Below, in pieces: positions 8,489 through 16,698 of a DNA stretch of 30,583 bases (position 1 is its first letter; every line of letters begins with the position of its first letter). Location of the stretch: the NCBI GenBank assembly GCA_035761045.1, contig DASTRU010000089.1, forward strand, positions 1-30,583. Direction: 5' to 3'. The notes beneath the pieces are model-generated. The model ran no database searches, was not told the DNA's origin, and saw only the letters and a program-made list of their open reading frames with translations. The position numbers were made by a program, and so were the translations under genes. This DNA is from DASTRU01 sp035761045 (GTDB lineage Bacteria; Pseudomonadota; Gammaproteobacteria; Burkholderiales; Burkholderiaceae_E).

Positions 8489-11400
8489 CGCTTAAGGCTT
8501 TCATCGCCGACGACAACGCGGGGCCGGACTGCAATTGCACGCGCATGCTCGCGTCGATGGTGATGGCCGACTGCATGACTTGCGTGATGCGTGCGTTGGC
8601 GCCGTTGGCGCTTAGGTCGTCGACCACCGCGCGCGCGACCACGGTATTGGTCGCGGGCGCATGCACGAGCACTTGCATGCCCAGACGCGCGATGCGCGGA
8701 TCGATCGCGAGATCGAGCATCGCGCCAACGATGGGCTTGACCGGCACGCGCACCCGCGCGGTGATGATGCGTTTGACCGGCGCATGCGCCGAGAGCAGCA
8801 CGCATACGCGCACGAGATCGTCGATCGCGGCAATCGCATCGCCGTCGTTTTCCACGCTCGCGTAGAGCCAATCCACCATGCGTTGCATGCCGCGCCAAAC
8901 GATGAAGTCCACGCCTAAGGTTTCGTCGCCAAAGCCGGGCAAGACGGTGAGCGCGCGCATCGATGCCGCCGCGTCGAGTTGCGAGAAGCGCTCGGCCCAT
9001 ATCAAACGCGTGGCGGGCGGCACTTGGCCAAACGCGGTGTACAAGCATCCGGCCACGCCCGCGATGTCGTCGAGTAAACCAGCGGCCGAGAGCGTGACGT
9101 CGCGCGCGGGCGGGAAGGCGCGGATCAAATCGCCGAGGGATGCAATCGTGCGCAAGGGCGTGATGGCTTGCTTGACGCTGATCGCGGAGAAATTCGTGAG
9201 CTCGCGAATGGCTAAGTTCTTATGCACGGCCACGCGTTCGGCGTGACGATCGAACGCGTGCATCAAGGCCATGCCGGTTTTGGTGTCGTCGCCTTCCACC
9301 AGCATCGGTTTGCGCGGTGGCTCGTTCACCATCAAACGTTCGCGCGCGACCTCGGCGATGCGTTGCAAATGATCGATGCGCTTGAAGTTGGTCAAGATGC
9401 CGATGCTGTGCTTGAACCAACGCGCGGGCACGTCCTTGAGCGTGTCGACCATCGCTTGCAACTCGACGGGAATGTCGTCGTGCTGCGCGCGGCAACGCGG
9501 CACCGGGTCGTCCACCTCCGAGGGTTGCGCTTGAAGCACTTGCGTATCGACCAAGGTGTTGGTCAGGCGCGGCCGGCGAAACACGAGGTAAGGCACTTGC
9601 TCGGTCAGGATGGTTTTGCGTTTGGCGATGAGCGCTTGAACACGCGCTTGTTCCTCGGCCAGCAAGGCGCGCGCGACCGATAAGTCGTGTCGCGCTTCGG
9701 CGATGCGCGCGGCCAGGCTTGCGAGCATGCGTTCAATGCCCGCCATCACTTGCACGATGCGCGCACGCGCGGCGATCGCGTCGCGTTGCAAGCGCCGGTA
9801 ATCCTCGGCGCGCATTTCCACGCCGCGCAGAAAGCGCACCATGCTGTCGATGGCTTCGAGCCCGCGCGTGAAGTAACCCGCTTCGTGTTGCTCGTTCGCG
9901 CCGGGGTCGACTGCGTCGAAATCAAACAACTTACCCGCGGCCAGCAATTTGCTCGCGTTAATGGCCGAGATCGGCACCGTCGGGTCGGGCTCGCCGGCCG
10001 CGTCCTTGTCCTTGAAGCCGTACACGTCGATGCCGTGCAAGGACACGCCCGTGGTTTGCAACAACGTCAAGCTATTGGTGACGAAGCCCGTCTTGCCAGT
10101 GGCCGAAGCGTTCTTGGTCTCGACCGCGGCCGAGCCTTCCAAACGCTTGCCCACCGTGACGGTATTAAACGTAGCCGCGTACAAGCTTGAGCCGGTGACG
10201 TCGTCCGTTGTCGGGCCAGTGGATACGATGGGAATGGCGGTTTTCGCTTCCACCGCGACACCGGTCTTCGCAAGCGAGGCATCCAACTCGGCGATCGATC
10301 CGCTGATCACCCGCGCGCCGAGCAAGGGCTTGGACGTGAAGGTGGATGTCGCGGTGAACATCGGCTTGATGGTGGCCGAGGCATTGAACATGCCGGTGCC
10401 CGTCAACACGCCTCGCACGCGACCAGTGCCGCTTGGGGCCGCGCCCGGCGTGGTGCGCCGAATCTCGATGTCGCCCCCACCGTCGCTTGGTGGAGGCGGC
10501 ACCCGCGTCTCCTTGGCGCGCTTGAAGTAATCGTCGAATTCCTTTTCGGTGGCCGCGATGCTGGTGCTGCGTTGAACGAGTTCCGACGCGGCGGGCGAGG
10601 TCAACAACTGCCCCGCCTTCTCGCTGCCGAGAATGCCTTGGCGCACGCGGAAGATGTCGGTACGCGCGCGCAAGAATCCAAACTCCACGTGATCGTCGGA
10701 CGCCGCGATGCGCGCGTTCATGCGCGCGATGAAGGCATCCAAGCCTTGTTCGATGAGCGGCGGTTGATCGGACGGCTCGATCTTTTGCGGCGTATTGCTG
10801 GTGGCCGGAATCGGCTTGCCGTTCGCGTCGAGCTTGTTGCCCGCGCGATCGATCGCGGGCCAATCAACGCCCAGTTCGCGCACCAAGCCGCCGGGTTGAC
10901 GCAACCAGCCGGCGACGAGTTGTTCGATCTCGGCGACTTCGCGCACGTCTTGCGGATTGGGCACCTTGTCGCGCGCGATACCGGTGATGGGTAGGCCATA
11001 CCGCGTGTCTTCATCGATGGGCACCGCGCCTTGGGCTTGGACTTCCCACGTCCATTCATTCACGCGCAGGCTGGCATCGCGCGCGGCGTTGGGGTGTTGG
11101 GTGGTGGCGCCCGCCGGAATCGCGTCGCTCAACCAATAGCGTTCAACGCCATTGCTTAGTCGGCCGGCGTAACCCCAGGTCACGCGCGCGGCGCGGCTGC
11201 CGCCCGCGATGCCAAAGCGCATGCCGACCAAGGTCAAGGTATCGCGCTTGAGTTGCGCAAGCGGCACGACAAGGCGCGTCCACTCGCCCGTCTTGGGCAA
11301 CGGGCCCATCCATAAGGCGGAGTTCGCCGGCGGTTGCGCGCCCCATACGAGCGGCAGCAAGGCAGGGGTTTCTTGCGTATCGAGTTCAATGCTAATGGCG

Positions 11401-13097
11401 GGCGGCGGCGTATCGACGCGCACGAACACGAACAGGGCATCGGCCGTTTGCAGCTTGAGCCGCGAGGCCGCGTTGAAGAAGCCGTGTTCCTCGGTGGCCT
11501 CGCCGGTGGCGGCGGACACATGCACGCGCGCGAAGGCGATGGCATCGGCCGCGCCGGTTTCGTCGGGTAAAGACTCGGGGTCGTCTTGCGGGTAATCGGG
11601 AAAGGCGCCGGTGACGGTTTTGTTCAACACATCGAAGCGACGCCGCAAGGCATCGCGACGCGAAAGCAAATCCACGCGCGCGGTTTCAAGCCGCGCGATT
11701 TCGCGCGCGAATAAGGGATGCACCTTTTCATCGAGCTTAAGCAGGTCGGGCTCGTAATATCGCGACTCCACCGGCACGAGTACTTGCACTTGGTCGCGCA
11801 ACGACAAATTGAAAGGCAGCAGCGGCGCCGATTCATTGAGCAACGTGTCGACCATATCGACCGGCACCGGCTGCACTTGCACGTCGAAGTTAGGCGGAAA
11901 GACGAATTGCCGTCCGCCGATGAGGTCCATCGAATCCTTAGGCACAACGCCCGCGGGCGGCAGCCAATCGAATTGCTTGGCGATGTTGGCGGCGTTGCGT
12001 TGATCGGGCGGCAATTCACCGAGGTGTTCGACGAGTTGCGCGACGCGCGCTTGCCATAAGGCATCGTCGCCCGCGCGCGCGACCAAGGCCGCGCGATTGC
12101 GCCGCCCTCCTCCTTGGCGCACGACCGCGTTGCGGTCGGCGAAGACGGGGTGATGCGCGTCATCAAAGCCCACGATCGCGAGCGGCACGCCCAAGGTTTC
12201 CCATGGCCATACGCGCGTGCGCTTGCTTAACTCCAACTCGCGCGCGGCGATCTCGGCTTTTTGTTCATCGCTTAGTTTGGCGCGTTCGTTCCATACGCGG
12301 ATCGAACGCATCGCTTGAATCGACGCGCGCTCGCGTTCGTTGTTGAACACCGCATATGCAAGCCGGTTGCGAAAGCGCGGGTCCATCGTGGTGCCGTCCG
12401 CCGTCCATGGCGGTAACGAGGCGTCTTTCGGCCACGGCACCCAAGCGAGCAAGAAGCCGTCTTCCCAGGCAAGTTCGGAAAACACGTTTTCGTCGGTGGC
12501 GTTCGGGCATGGCGAGTCGATCTCGCCACTGCGGTCGATGGCCACCGTGCGTGGCATGGCCACCAGCACCATCGCGTGCGGCAGCAAATCAAGCCGATTG
12601 ATTTCCGCCGACCCTAAGCGCGCGATGCTCACGAGTTTTTCAAGTGCGTTAAGCCGATTCCAATCGCGCGTGGGATCGGCTTCGATGATCGCGCGCAGCA
12701 CCGCGTCGATCTCGGGCGCGAACACGGGCAGGTCGCGATACGGCACGCGCAATGGATACGCCAATTCGATATCGCTGCCGTCGCTCGCGATCGCATGGCC
12801 GGGCATGAGCACGAGCGCGGCTTGCTCGCCCGCGCCTTCCAGCGCGACCTCGAAGCCTTGCACCACGCCCGGCGCGACCGAGCGGCCTAATAACTTCGCA
12901 TCGGCGATGCGGCTGCGTTGCTCGTCGGTCAACGCCACATGCGTGAGCGCGCGTTGCGCGAATAAGTTAAGCCGTTTGCGTAGCGCCGCTTCCGCGCCAT
13001 CGCTACCGGTGGGCCGCACGTAGGGCGCGAGCGCCGGCACCGTGAGCAACACACGCTCGCCCGGAAGCGCTTTAGGTATGCCTTGCAACACTTGCAT
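8475..13097 (-). CDS. Giant CIS-associated protein (1540 residues), third with the shared module
   Basis: 1540 residues. The N terminus (about residues 40-112) carries the shared module: a helix, GVVQGFEVALEG, then VLMPGHAIASDGSDIELA. A long alpha/beta region follows. Residues about 870-1050 are strand-rich with Thr/Ser/Gly repeats (IKPMFTATSTFTSKPLLGAR and GSAAVETKNASATGKTGFVT), like shaft or Ig-like segments. Residues about 1090-1166 form a strong coiled coil (RRLQRDAIAARARIVQVMAG, then IAEARHDLSVARALLAEEQA). The final about 350 residues are helical with many hydrophobic heptads (PPARDVTLSAAGLLDDIAGV). The leader GGAGACCGCGATG fixes the start. It overlaps the next gene by 14 bases. Size and layout suggest a long fibre-like or scaffolding subunit. 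It is not the tail fibre of any family I can name, so the function is open. Confidence 0.8.
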   Translation of the reverse strand: MQVLQGIPKALPGERVLLTVPALAPYVRPTGSDGAEAALRKRLNLFAQRALTHVALTDEQRSRIADAKLLGRSVAPGVVQGFEVALEGAGEQAALVLMPGHAIASDGSDIELAYPLRVPYRDLPVFAPEIDAVLRAIIEADPTRDWNRLNALEKLVSIARLGSAEINRLDLLPHAMVLVAMPRTVAIDRSGEIDSPCPNATDENVFSELAWEDGFLLAWVPWPKDASLPPWTADGTTMDPRFRNRLAYAVFNNERERASIQAMRSIRVWNERAKLSDEQKAEIAARELELSKRTRVWPWETLGVPLAIVGFDDAHHPVFADRNAVVRQGGGRRNRAALVARAGDDALWQARVAQLVEHLGELPPDQRNAANIAKQFDWLPPAGVVPKDSMDLIGGRQFVFPPNFDVQVQPVPVDMVDTLLNESAPLLPFNLSLRDQVQVLVPVESRYYEPDLLKLDEKVHPLFAREIARLETARVDLLSRRDALRRRFDVLNKTVTGAFPDYPQDDPESLPDETGAADAIAFARVHVSAATGEATEEHGFFNAASRLKLQTADALFVFVRVDTPPPAISIELDTQETPALLPLVWGAQPPANSALWMGPLPKTGEWTRLVVPLAQLKRDTLTLVGMRFGIAGGSRAARVTWGYAGRLSNGVERYWLSDAIPAGATTQHPNAARDASLRVNEWTWEVQAQGAVPIDEDTRYGLPITGIARDKVPNPQDVREVAEIEQLVAGWLRQPGGLVRELGVDWPAIDRAGNKLDANGKPIPATSNTPQKIEPSDQPPLIEQGLDAFIARMNARIAASDDHVEFGFLRARTDIFRVRQGILGSEKAGQLLTSPAASELVQRSTSIAATEKEFDDYFKRAKETRVPPPPSDGGGDIEIRRTTPGAAPSGTGRVRGVLTGTGMFNASATIKPMFTATSTFTSKPLLGARVISGSIAELDASLAKTGVAVEAKTAIPIVSTGPTTDDVTGSSLYAATFNTVTVGKRLEGSAAVETKNASATGKTGFVTNSLTLLQTTGVSLHGIDVYGFKDKDAAGEPDPTVPISAINASKLLAAGKLFDFDAVDPGANEQHEAGYFTRGLEAIDSMVRFLRGVEMRAEDYRRLQRDAIAARARIVQVMAGIERMLASLAARIAEARHDLSVARALLAEEQARVQALIAKRKTILTEQVPYLVFRRPRLTNTLVDTQVLQAQPSEVDDPVPRCRAQHDDIPVELQAMVDTLKDVPARWFKHSIGILTNFKRIDHLQRIAEVARERLMVNEPPRKPMLVEGDDTKTGMALMHAFDRHAERVAVHKNLAIRELTNFSAISVKQAITPLRTIASLGDLIRAFPPARDVTLSAAGLLDDIAGVAGCLYTAFGQVPPATRLIWAERFSQLDAAASMRALTVLPGFGDETLGVDFIVWRGMQRMVDWLYASVENDGDAIAAIDDLVRVCVLLSAHAPVKRIITARVRVPVKPIVGAMLDLAIDPRIARLGMQVLVHAPATNTVVARAVVDDLSANGANARITQVMQSAITIDASMRVQLQSGPALSSAMKALSDARA

Positions 13098-13102
13098 CGC
13101 GG

Positions 13103-13107
13103 TCTCC
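13103..13107 (-). promoter_or_regulatory. Ribosome binding site of the giant protein gene
   Basis: GGAGA on the minus strand, five bases before the ATG at 13097. The leader reads GGAGACCGCGATG, nearly the same as the leader before the 54-residue gene. Confidence 0.5.
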
Positions 13108-13121
13108 GAATGTCTTAGGAC

Positions 13122-15092
13122 TTAGGACTGCGCGAGCTTGCGCAACGCGTCCACGTCGCCTTCGCTCGCGGCCTTGGCGATCGCGCTACCGAATTCCGCG
13201 CGGCGATCGGTCGGCAACAAGCGCGCGGCGCGGTCGAGGTCGGGCGCGACACCGCTTTCCTCGATCGCCTTCACCGACTTATCGGTCGTGAGCTTCTTGC
13301 GCGTGTCGTCGTCGGCGCCGTCGATCAAGGCGTCGAAGCCCTCGCCCAGTCGCGGATCGCCGAAGCGGCGCGCGACGTCGAGCACGGCCGCGTGGTCGTA
13401 CTTAGGCGCATTGGGTTCTTCGCTCGTGCTCGCATCGCGCGCCTTGACCAAGGCGGTGAAGGCACTGCGACGCAAGATGTCGGACGTGGCTAGCACCTTG
13501 TTCGGCAAGGTGGGGGACACGCCCAAGCGCGGCGCGGCTAATAAGTTGACGACCTCGGCTTGCGCGAGACGCGGCAACGGCTTGAGAAGATTGTTGAACT
13601 CGCCCACGCGTTTGTCGGCTTCGGCGCGCTTTTCCACTTCGGCGTCCAAGGTGCTTGCATCGCCGCCGAGTCGCAACGTGGTGCCCGAAATCTCCGCCGT
13701 GTACGGCAATTGCCGCTTACGCAAATACCAAAACATGCCGCGCCCAAGCGAAACGCGATCGGCAGCCGCGCGCGCGCCATCGATCGCCAGACGCCACGCT
13801 TCGGCGATGCGTTGTTGTTCGGGATCGGTGGGTGGGTTTAGCACCGGCTGCGCCAAGCGAATCAAGCTTTCAAACGGCGAGCGCTTGGACAGCAGATTGC
13901 TCGCCGCCGCGCGCACCGGCCGCACCACGCGTTGCAAGGCGCGCTTATGCGCTTCGAGTTCCTGCCGCGTGACGGGCGCGACGACGAGGATCGACACATG
14001 GTCCAGGTCCGCGTCGTCGGCATGCAAATCGAGCGGCGGCAAGGCAAGCGCGTCTTGCACGAGCGCGGGCAATTCATCGCTTGGGATGAAGGCGAATTCC
14101 ACGTCCACGAGCGGCGGGAAAAACGATTGCAATAAGGTTGGCGCGCCAAACACGTTCTCGAACCGAAACGACGCGGCCGGCACCTGCCCCACGGGCGGTA
14201 ACACCTCGAAGTAACGCGTGGCCGCGAAGCCCGCTTGCACGGCCGACGTATCGATATCGTCGAGATGCTCTTGGTATTGCTTGATCCACGACTCAAGCAA
14301 GGCGCGCGGGCGAGGACTTAGGCCCGCCGTCAATGTGGATTCGGCACCCACTTCGCGGCGAACCATGTACATATCCATCCAACGAATCGCGCCGCCTTCG
14401 AGATACACCATCGCAAGCGGCAACGCTTCTTGCAACGCGCCGGGCCGCAAGCGGTCGAGAAAAATTTCCCGCGCGACGCGCGCGCGTTTGGCGTCGGCGT
14501 TTTCAACGCCCGCGCGATCGGGGTAAGGAATGAGCGTGACGGCGGTGGCCTCGACGATGTCGCCATCGCGCACGGTGCGCGTGCCGTCCAACGTCGTTGG
14601 GTATGCCGCGACCGGATTCGCGCTGAACTCCACCGAACGTAACGCGAGCACGAACAAGCCGCTGCGATTAAGCGTGGCCGCCGTGGGCAAGAGTTTGATG
14701 CCGAGTTGCGCGTCGATCTGCTGACTCGTCGGAATATCGTTGAGCCGCACGTCGGTCGCGTTCGCCACCGCGACTAAGTCGCCCGCCGGCGTGATGCCAC
14801 TGCCCGCGCCAATGCGAATCAACGGTGTTTGCCCGGTGCCATCGGTGCTTAGGCTGACTTCCAATCCGCGAATCACGCCGGCGCCAATCGCTTGCGCGAG
14901 ATCGGACTGCCGCGCGCGGATGTAGTCCTGATCGGCGATGAGATCGTTCGCGGTGAGAAAGCGGCCGTCGAAATAAAACGGCCGACGCCGTCCGCTATCC
15001 ACGACCAAGGCCCCGGCATTGACTTGCGCGGCGAGCAAGGTTTGATCGGCCGCCGACTTCACCGTGATCTCGTTGCTGCTGTTGGTAGGCAT
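13122..15092 (-). CDS. CIS-associated protein, second of three with the shared module
   Basis: 656 residues from the ATG at 15092, which has an AAAGGA six bases upstream; the in-frame upstream ATG at 15128 overlaps the previous gene and lacks this signal. The module spans residues about 40-110: FYFDGRFLTANDLIADQDYI, GVIRGLEVSL, and IRIGAGSGITPAGDLVAV. Further on there is a region with paired aromatic residues (RYFEVLPPVGQVPAASFRFE), a helical part rich in Arg and Glu (about residues 380-500), and a C-terminal part with alternating short helices (RFGDPRLGEGFDALIDGADD and LDRAARLLPTDRRAEF). No signal peptide or membrane segment is seen. A structural role in the baseplate periphery is likely by context; a specific function is not known. 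Confidence 0.75.
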   Translation of the reverse strand: MPTNSSNEITVKSAADQTLLAAQVNAGALVVDSGRRRPFYFDGRFLTANDLIADQDYIRARQSDLAQAIGAGVIRGLEVSLSTDGTGQTPLIRIGAGSGITPAGDLVAVANATDVRLNDIPTSQQIDAQLGIKLLPTAATLNRSGLFVLALRSVEFSANPVAAYPTTLDGTRTVRDGDIVEATAVTLIPYPDRAGVENADAKRARVAREIFLDRLRPGALQEALPLAMVYLEGGAIRWMDMYMVRREVGAESTLTAGLSPRPRALLESWIKQYQEHLDDIDTSAVQAGFAATRYFEVLPPVGQVPAASFRFENVFGAPTLLQSFFPPLVDVEFAFIPSDELPALVQDALALPPLDLHADDADLDHVSILVVAPVTRQELEAHKRALQRVVRPVRAAASNLLSKRSPFESLIRLAQPVLNPPTDPEQQRIAEAWRLAIDGARAAADRVSLGRGMFWYLRKRQLPYTAEISGTTLRLGGDASTLDAEVEKRAEADKRVGEFNNLLKPLPRLAQAEVVNLLAAPRLGVSPTLPNKVLATSDILRRSAFTALVKARDASTSEEPNAPKYDHAAVLDVARRFGDPRLGEGFDALIDGADDDTRKKLTTDKSVKAIEESGVAPDLDRAARLLPTDRRAEFGSAIAKAASEGDVDALRKLAQS

Positions 15093-15098
15093 AGTGAA

Positions 15099-15104
15099 TC
15101 CTTT
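15099..15104 (-). promoter_or_regulatory. Ribosome binding site deciding the start at 15092
   Basis: AAAGGA on the minus strand, six bases before the ATG at 15092. It selects this start over the upstream in-frame ATG at 15128. Confidence 0.55.
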
Positions 15105-15109
15105 AGGAA

Positions 15110-16111
15110 TTAGGTCGCGCCGCGCCAAGCGTCGGGGTTGAAGACGATTGGCCGCAAGCGGTTGTCGGCCAGGTCTTTATCGCCAGCGGGATCGGCAAGC
15201 CGCGTGTCGTCAAGCGTTGGAAACGCGCCCGCGCTCGCTTGCGTGACGGGCAGCGTGATGCGCGCGAGCAGCACGCGGTCCCAATCCGATTCGCGTGCGT
15301 GTTCGCGCAACTTAGGCAAGCGCGTGGGGTCGGTCGGGTCGGGCGTGGGCCATGCATCGAGCACCGACTCAAGCGCCCAGGTACGACGCGCGGCGGCGAT
15401 TTCATCGGGGTCGGTCAGGGTGCCGATCTTCGCGCGCAGTGCTTCCAAGCGCGCCGAGCGTGGCGCGGGGATCGCGAGTTCGGTGCTGGTGTCGTTAGGG
15501 TCGTTTGGATTCACGCGCACCGCGTTCGCGATCGACAGCGTGAGTTCAAACGCATCGGCCAAGCGCGAGGGCACGACGTAATCCGTCGCGTTGAACGGCC
15601 CGGCCGCGAACGCGGGAGTCTTGCCGTGCGGGCAAATCACGAAGCGCGCGAAAACATCGAGCGCGAGTATCGCGGGCGTGTCGCGCACGGCGGCGATTAA
15701 GGCCAGCCGCGCCGCATCGGTGGGGGGGCGCGCGTCTAAATCCGCCAACCAACGCTTGATGCGCAGGCATTGAATAAAGCGCACCTCGATCAATCGACCT
15801 AAGCGATCGAGCGCAAGGCCCGGCTCCACATGCACTTCAAGCTCGGTATTGGGTTTTGCATTCTCCGCGCCCGCGTTGAGCGTGAGCGGACAACTCACGC
15901 GCAAGCCCGCCAAGGTGCCGTGCCCATCGATGGCCGCGAGCACGCGCGCGAGACGGCCGCGCACATAGCGCTGTTCATCGGCGAAGTCGGTCGCGTCGAG
16001 CAGCACGCCGGTGGCGTAGTTCACGCGCTCGGGTACGCCACGCGGCGCGAGCGCATCGGCGACCAGGTCGTCTTGCTGTTCTTGCGCGAAGCTGCGGTCG
16101 ATCGATCCCAT
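15110..16111 (-). CDS. CIS-associated protein, first of three with a shared baseplate-like module
   Basis: 333 residues. Residues about 31-110 hold the module: YATGVLLDATDFADEQRYVR, then a helix and the phrase GTLAGLRVS, a variable loop, and VEPGLALDRLGRLIEV. The same order of a helix, G-(x)3-GLxV, and PG-x-A-x-D-x-x-G-x-x-I occurs in the next two genes. The rest is alpha/beta with FVICPHGKTPAF near residue 155 and a helical part with two Asp-Pro-rich turns. The protein ends with RPIVFNPDAWRGAT. A GAGGA precedes the ATG. I recall this module in uncharacterised tail/CIS proteins; the exact role is unknown. Location between the tail-I-like gene and the ATPase suggests a baseplate or fibre-attachment part. 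Confidence 0.75.
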   Translation of the reverse strand: MGSIDRSFAQEQQDDLVADALAPRGVPERVNYATGVLLDATDFADEQRYVRGRLARVLAAIDGHGTLAGLRVSCPLTLNAGAENAKPNTELEVHVEPGLALDRLGRLIEVRFIQCLRIKRWLADLDARPPTDAARLALIAAVRDTPAILALDVFARFVICPHGKTPAFAAGPFNATDYVVPSRLADAFELTLSIANAVRVNPNDPNDTSTELAIPAPRSARLEALRAKIGTLTDPDEIAAARRTWALESVLDAWPTPDPTDPTRLPKLREHARESDWDRVLLARITLPVTQASAGAFPTLDDTRLADPAGDKDLADNRLRPIVFNPDAWRGAT

Positions 16112-16143
16112 GATGTCCTCGTGGATTTCTAATGATTCAGTTC

Positions 16144-16308
16144 TTAACCGCCACGCACGACCACAAGCACCACTTGCGCGGGCACGCTTTCACCGCTCGG
16201 CCCGCGCACGACAAGCCGCGCGACATACCGGCCCGGTTTGAGCGAAGGGTCGAGCAGCACGCGCGGTTCGCGCGAGTCGAGCGGTTGGCCGAGCTTGAGC
16301 GTGTCCAT
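16144..16308 (-). CDS. Very small Ig-like protein
   Basis: 54 residues. The core LKPGRYVARLVVRGPSGESV and PAQVVLVVV matches the first half of the preceding 114-residue protein (LKVGKHVFQLIVRDDTGN, then ESAPATVTIIV) residue by residue. It thus looks like a stand-alone copy of that beta-sandwich half. It starts with ATG 18 bases after the stop of that gene, with GAGA in the leader as a weak ribosome binding site, and ends in TAA. GC content and codon use match its neighbours. The similarity to its neighbour makes a real gene likely even at this length. The role is unknown; a half-domain that completes another subunit is possible. Confidence 0.65.
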   Translation of the reverse strand: MDTLKLGQPLDSREPRVLLDPSLKPGRYVARLVVRGPSGESVPAQVVLVVVRGG

Positions 16309-16326
16309 CGCGGTCTCGTTAACGAC

Positions 16327-16671
16327 TTAGGCTTGCAGCAATTCCCAGCGCCACAACTTGACCTCGCCGCCCACGTCGCTCGAACGTTCGCCGGTCAAGA
16401 CGAAGGCGCGACCGAATGGAATCTTCACTTCGGGCTCGGGGTTGCGCGCGCCGGCGGGGTCGATCGTGTCGATGACGGCGGTGGGCCGTTCTTGGTCTTC
16501 CACGATGATGGTCACCGTCGCGGGCGCGGATTCATTACCCGTGTCGTCGCGCACGATGAGTTGAAACACATGCTTGCCGACCTTAAGCGGCGCGTTGGCC
16601 GCGACTTGCACGTCGAGCAGCGGCTCGGGCGCTTCAACCTTGGTGTCGGTACCGGGAACGAACTTGGCCAT
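16327..16671 (-). CDS. Small Ig/PKD-like protein
   Basis: 114 residues. The first half (APLKVGKHVFQLIVRDDTGN, then ESAPATVTIIVEDQERP) is a beta-sandwich segment of the type seen in PKD/Ig-like repeats. The second half (FGRAFVLTGERSSDVGGEVK, then LWRWELLQA) carries the PKD-type strand-turn-W pattern and resembles the tail of the preceding 913-residue protein. There is no signal peptide or membrane segment, so it is probably cytoplasmic before assembly, decorating or linking baseplate parts. A strong AGGAG supports the ATG. Whether it is structural or an adhesin subunit cannot be decided from sequence alone. Confidence 0.75.
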   Translation of the reverse strand: MAKFVPGTDTKVEAPEPLLDVQVAANAPLKVGKHVFQLIVRDDTGNESAPATVTIIVEDQERPTAVIDTIDPAGARNPEPEVKIPFGRAFVLTGERSSDVGGEVKLWRWELLQA

Positions 16672-16679
16672 GGCGGTTT

Positions 16680-16684
16680 CTCCT
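16680..16684 (-). promoter_or_regulatory. Ribosome binding site of the small PKD-like gene
   Basis: AGGAG on the minus strand, eight bases before the ATG at 16671. The leader AGGAGAAACCGCCATG resembles the leaders before two other genes downstream (ending in GAGACCGCGATG). Confidence 0.5.
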
Positions 16685-16698
16685 AACGAGTCGTGAAT

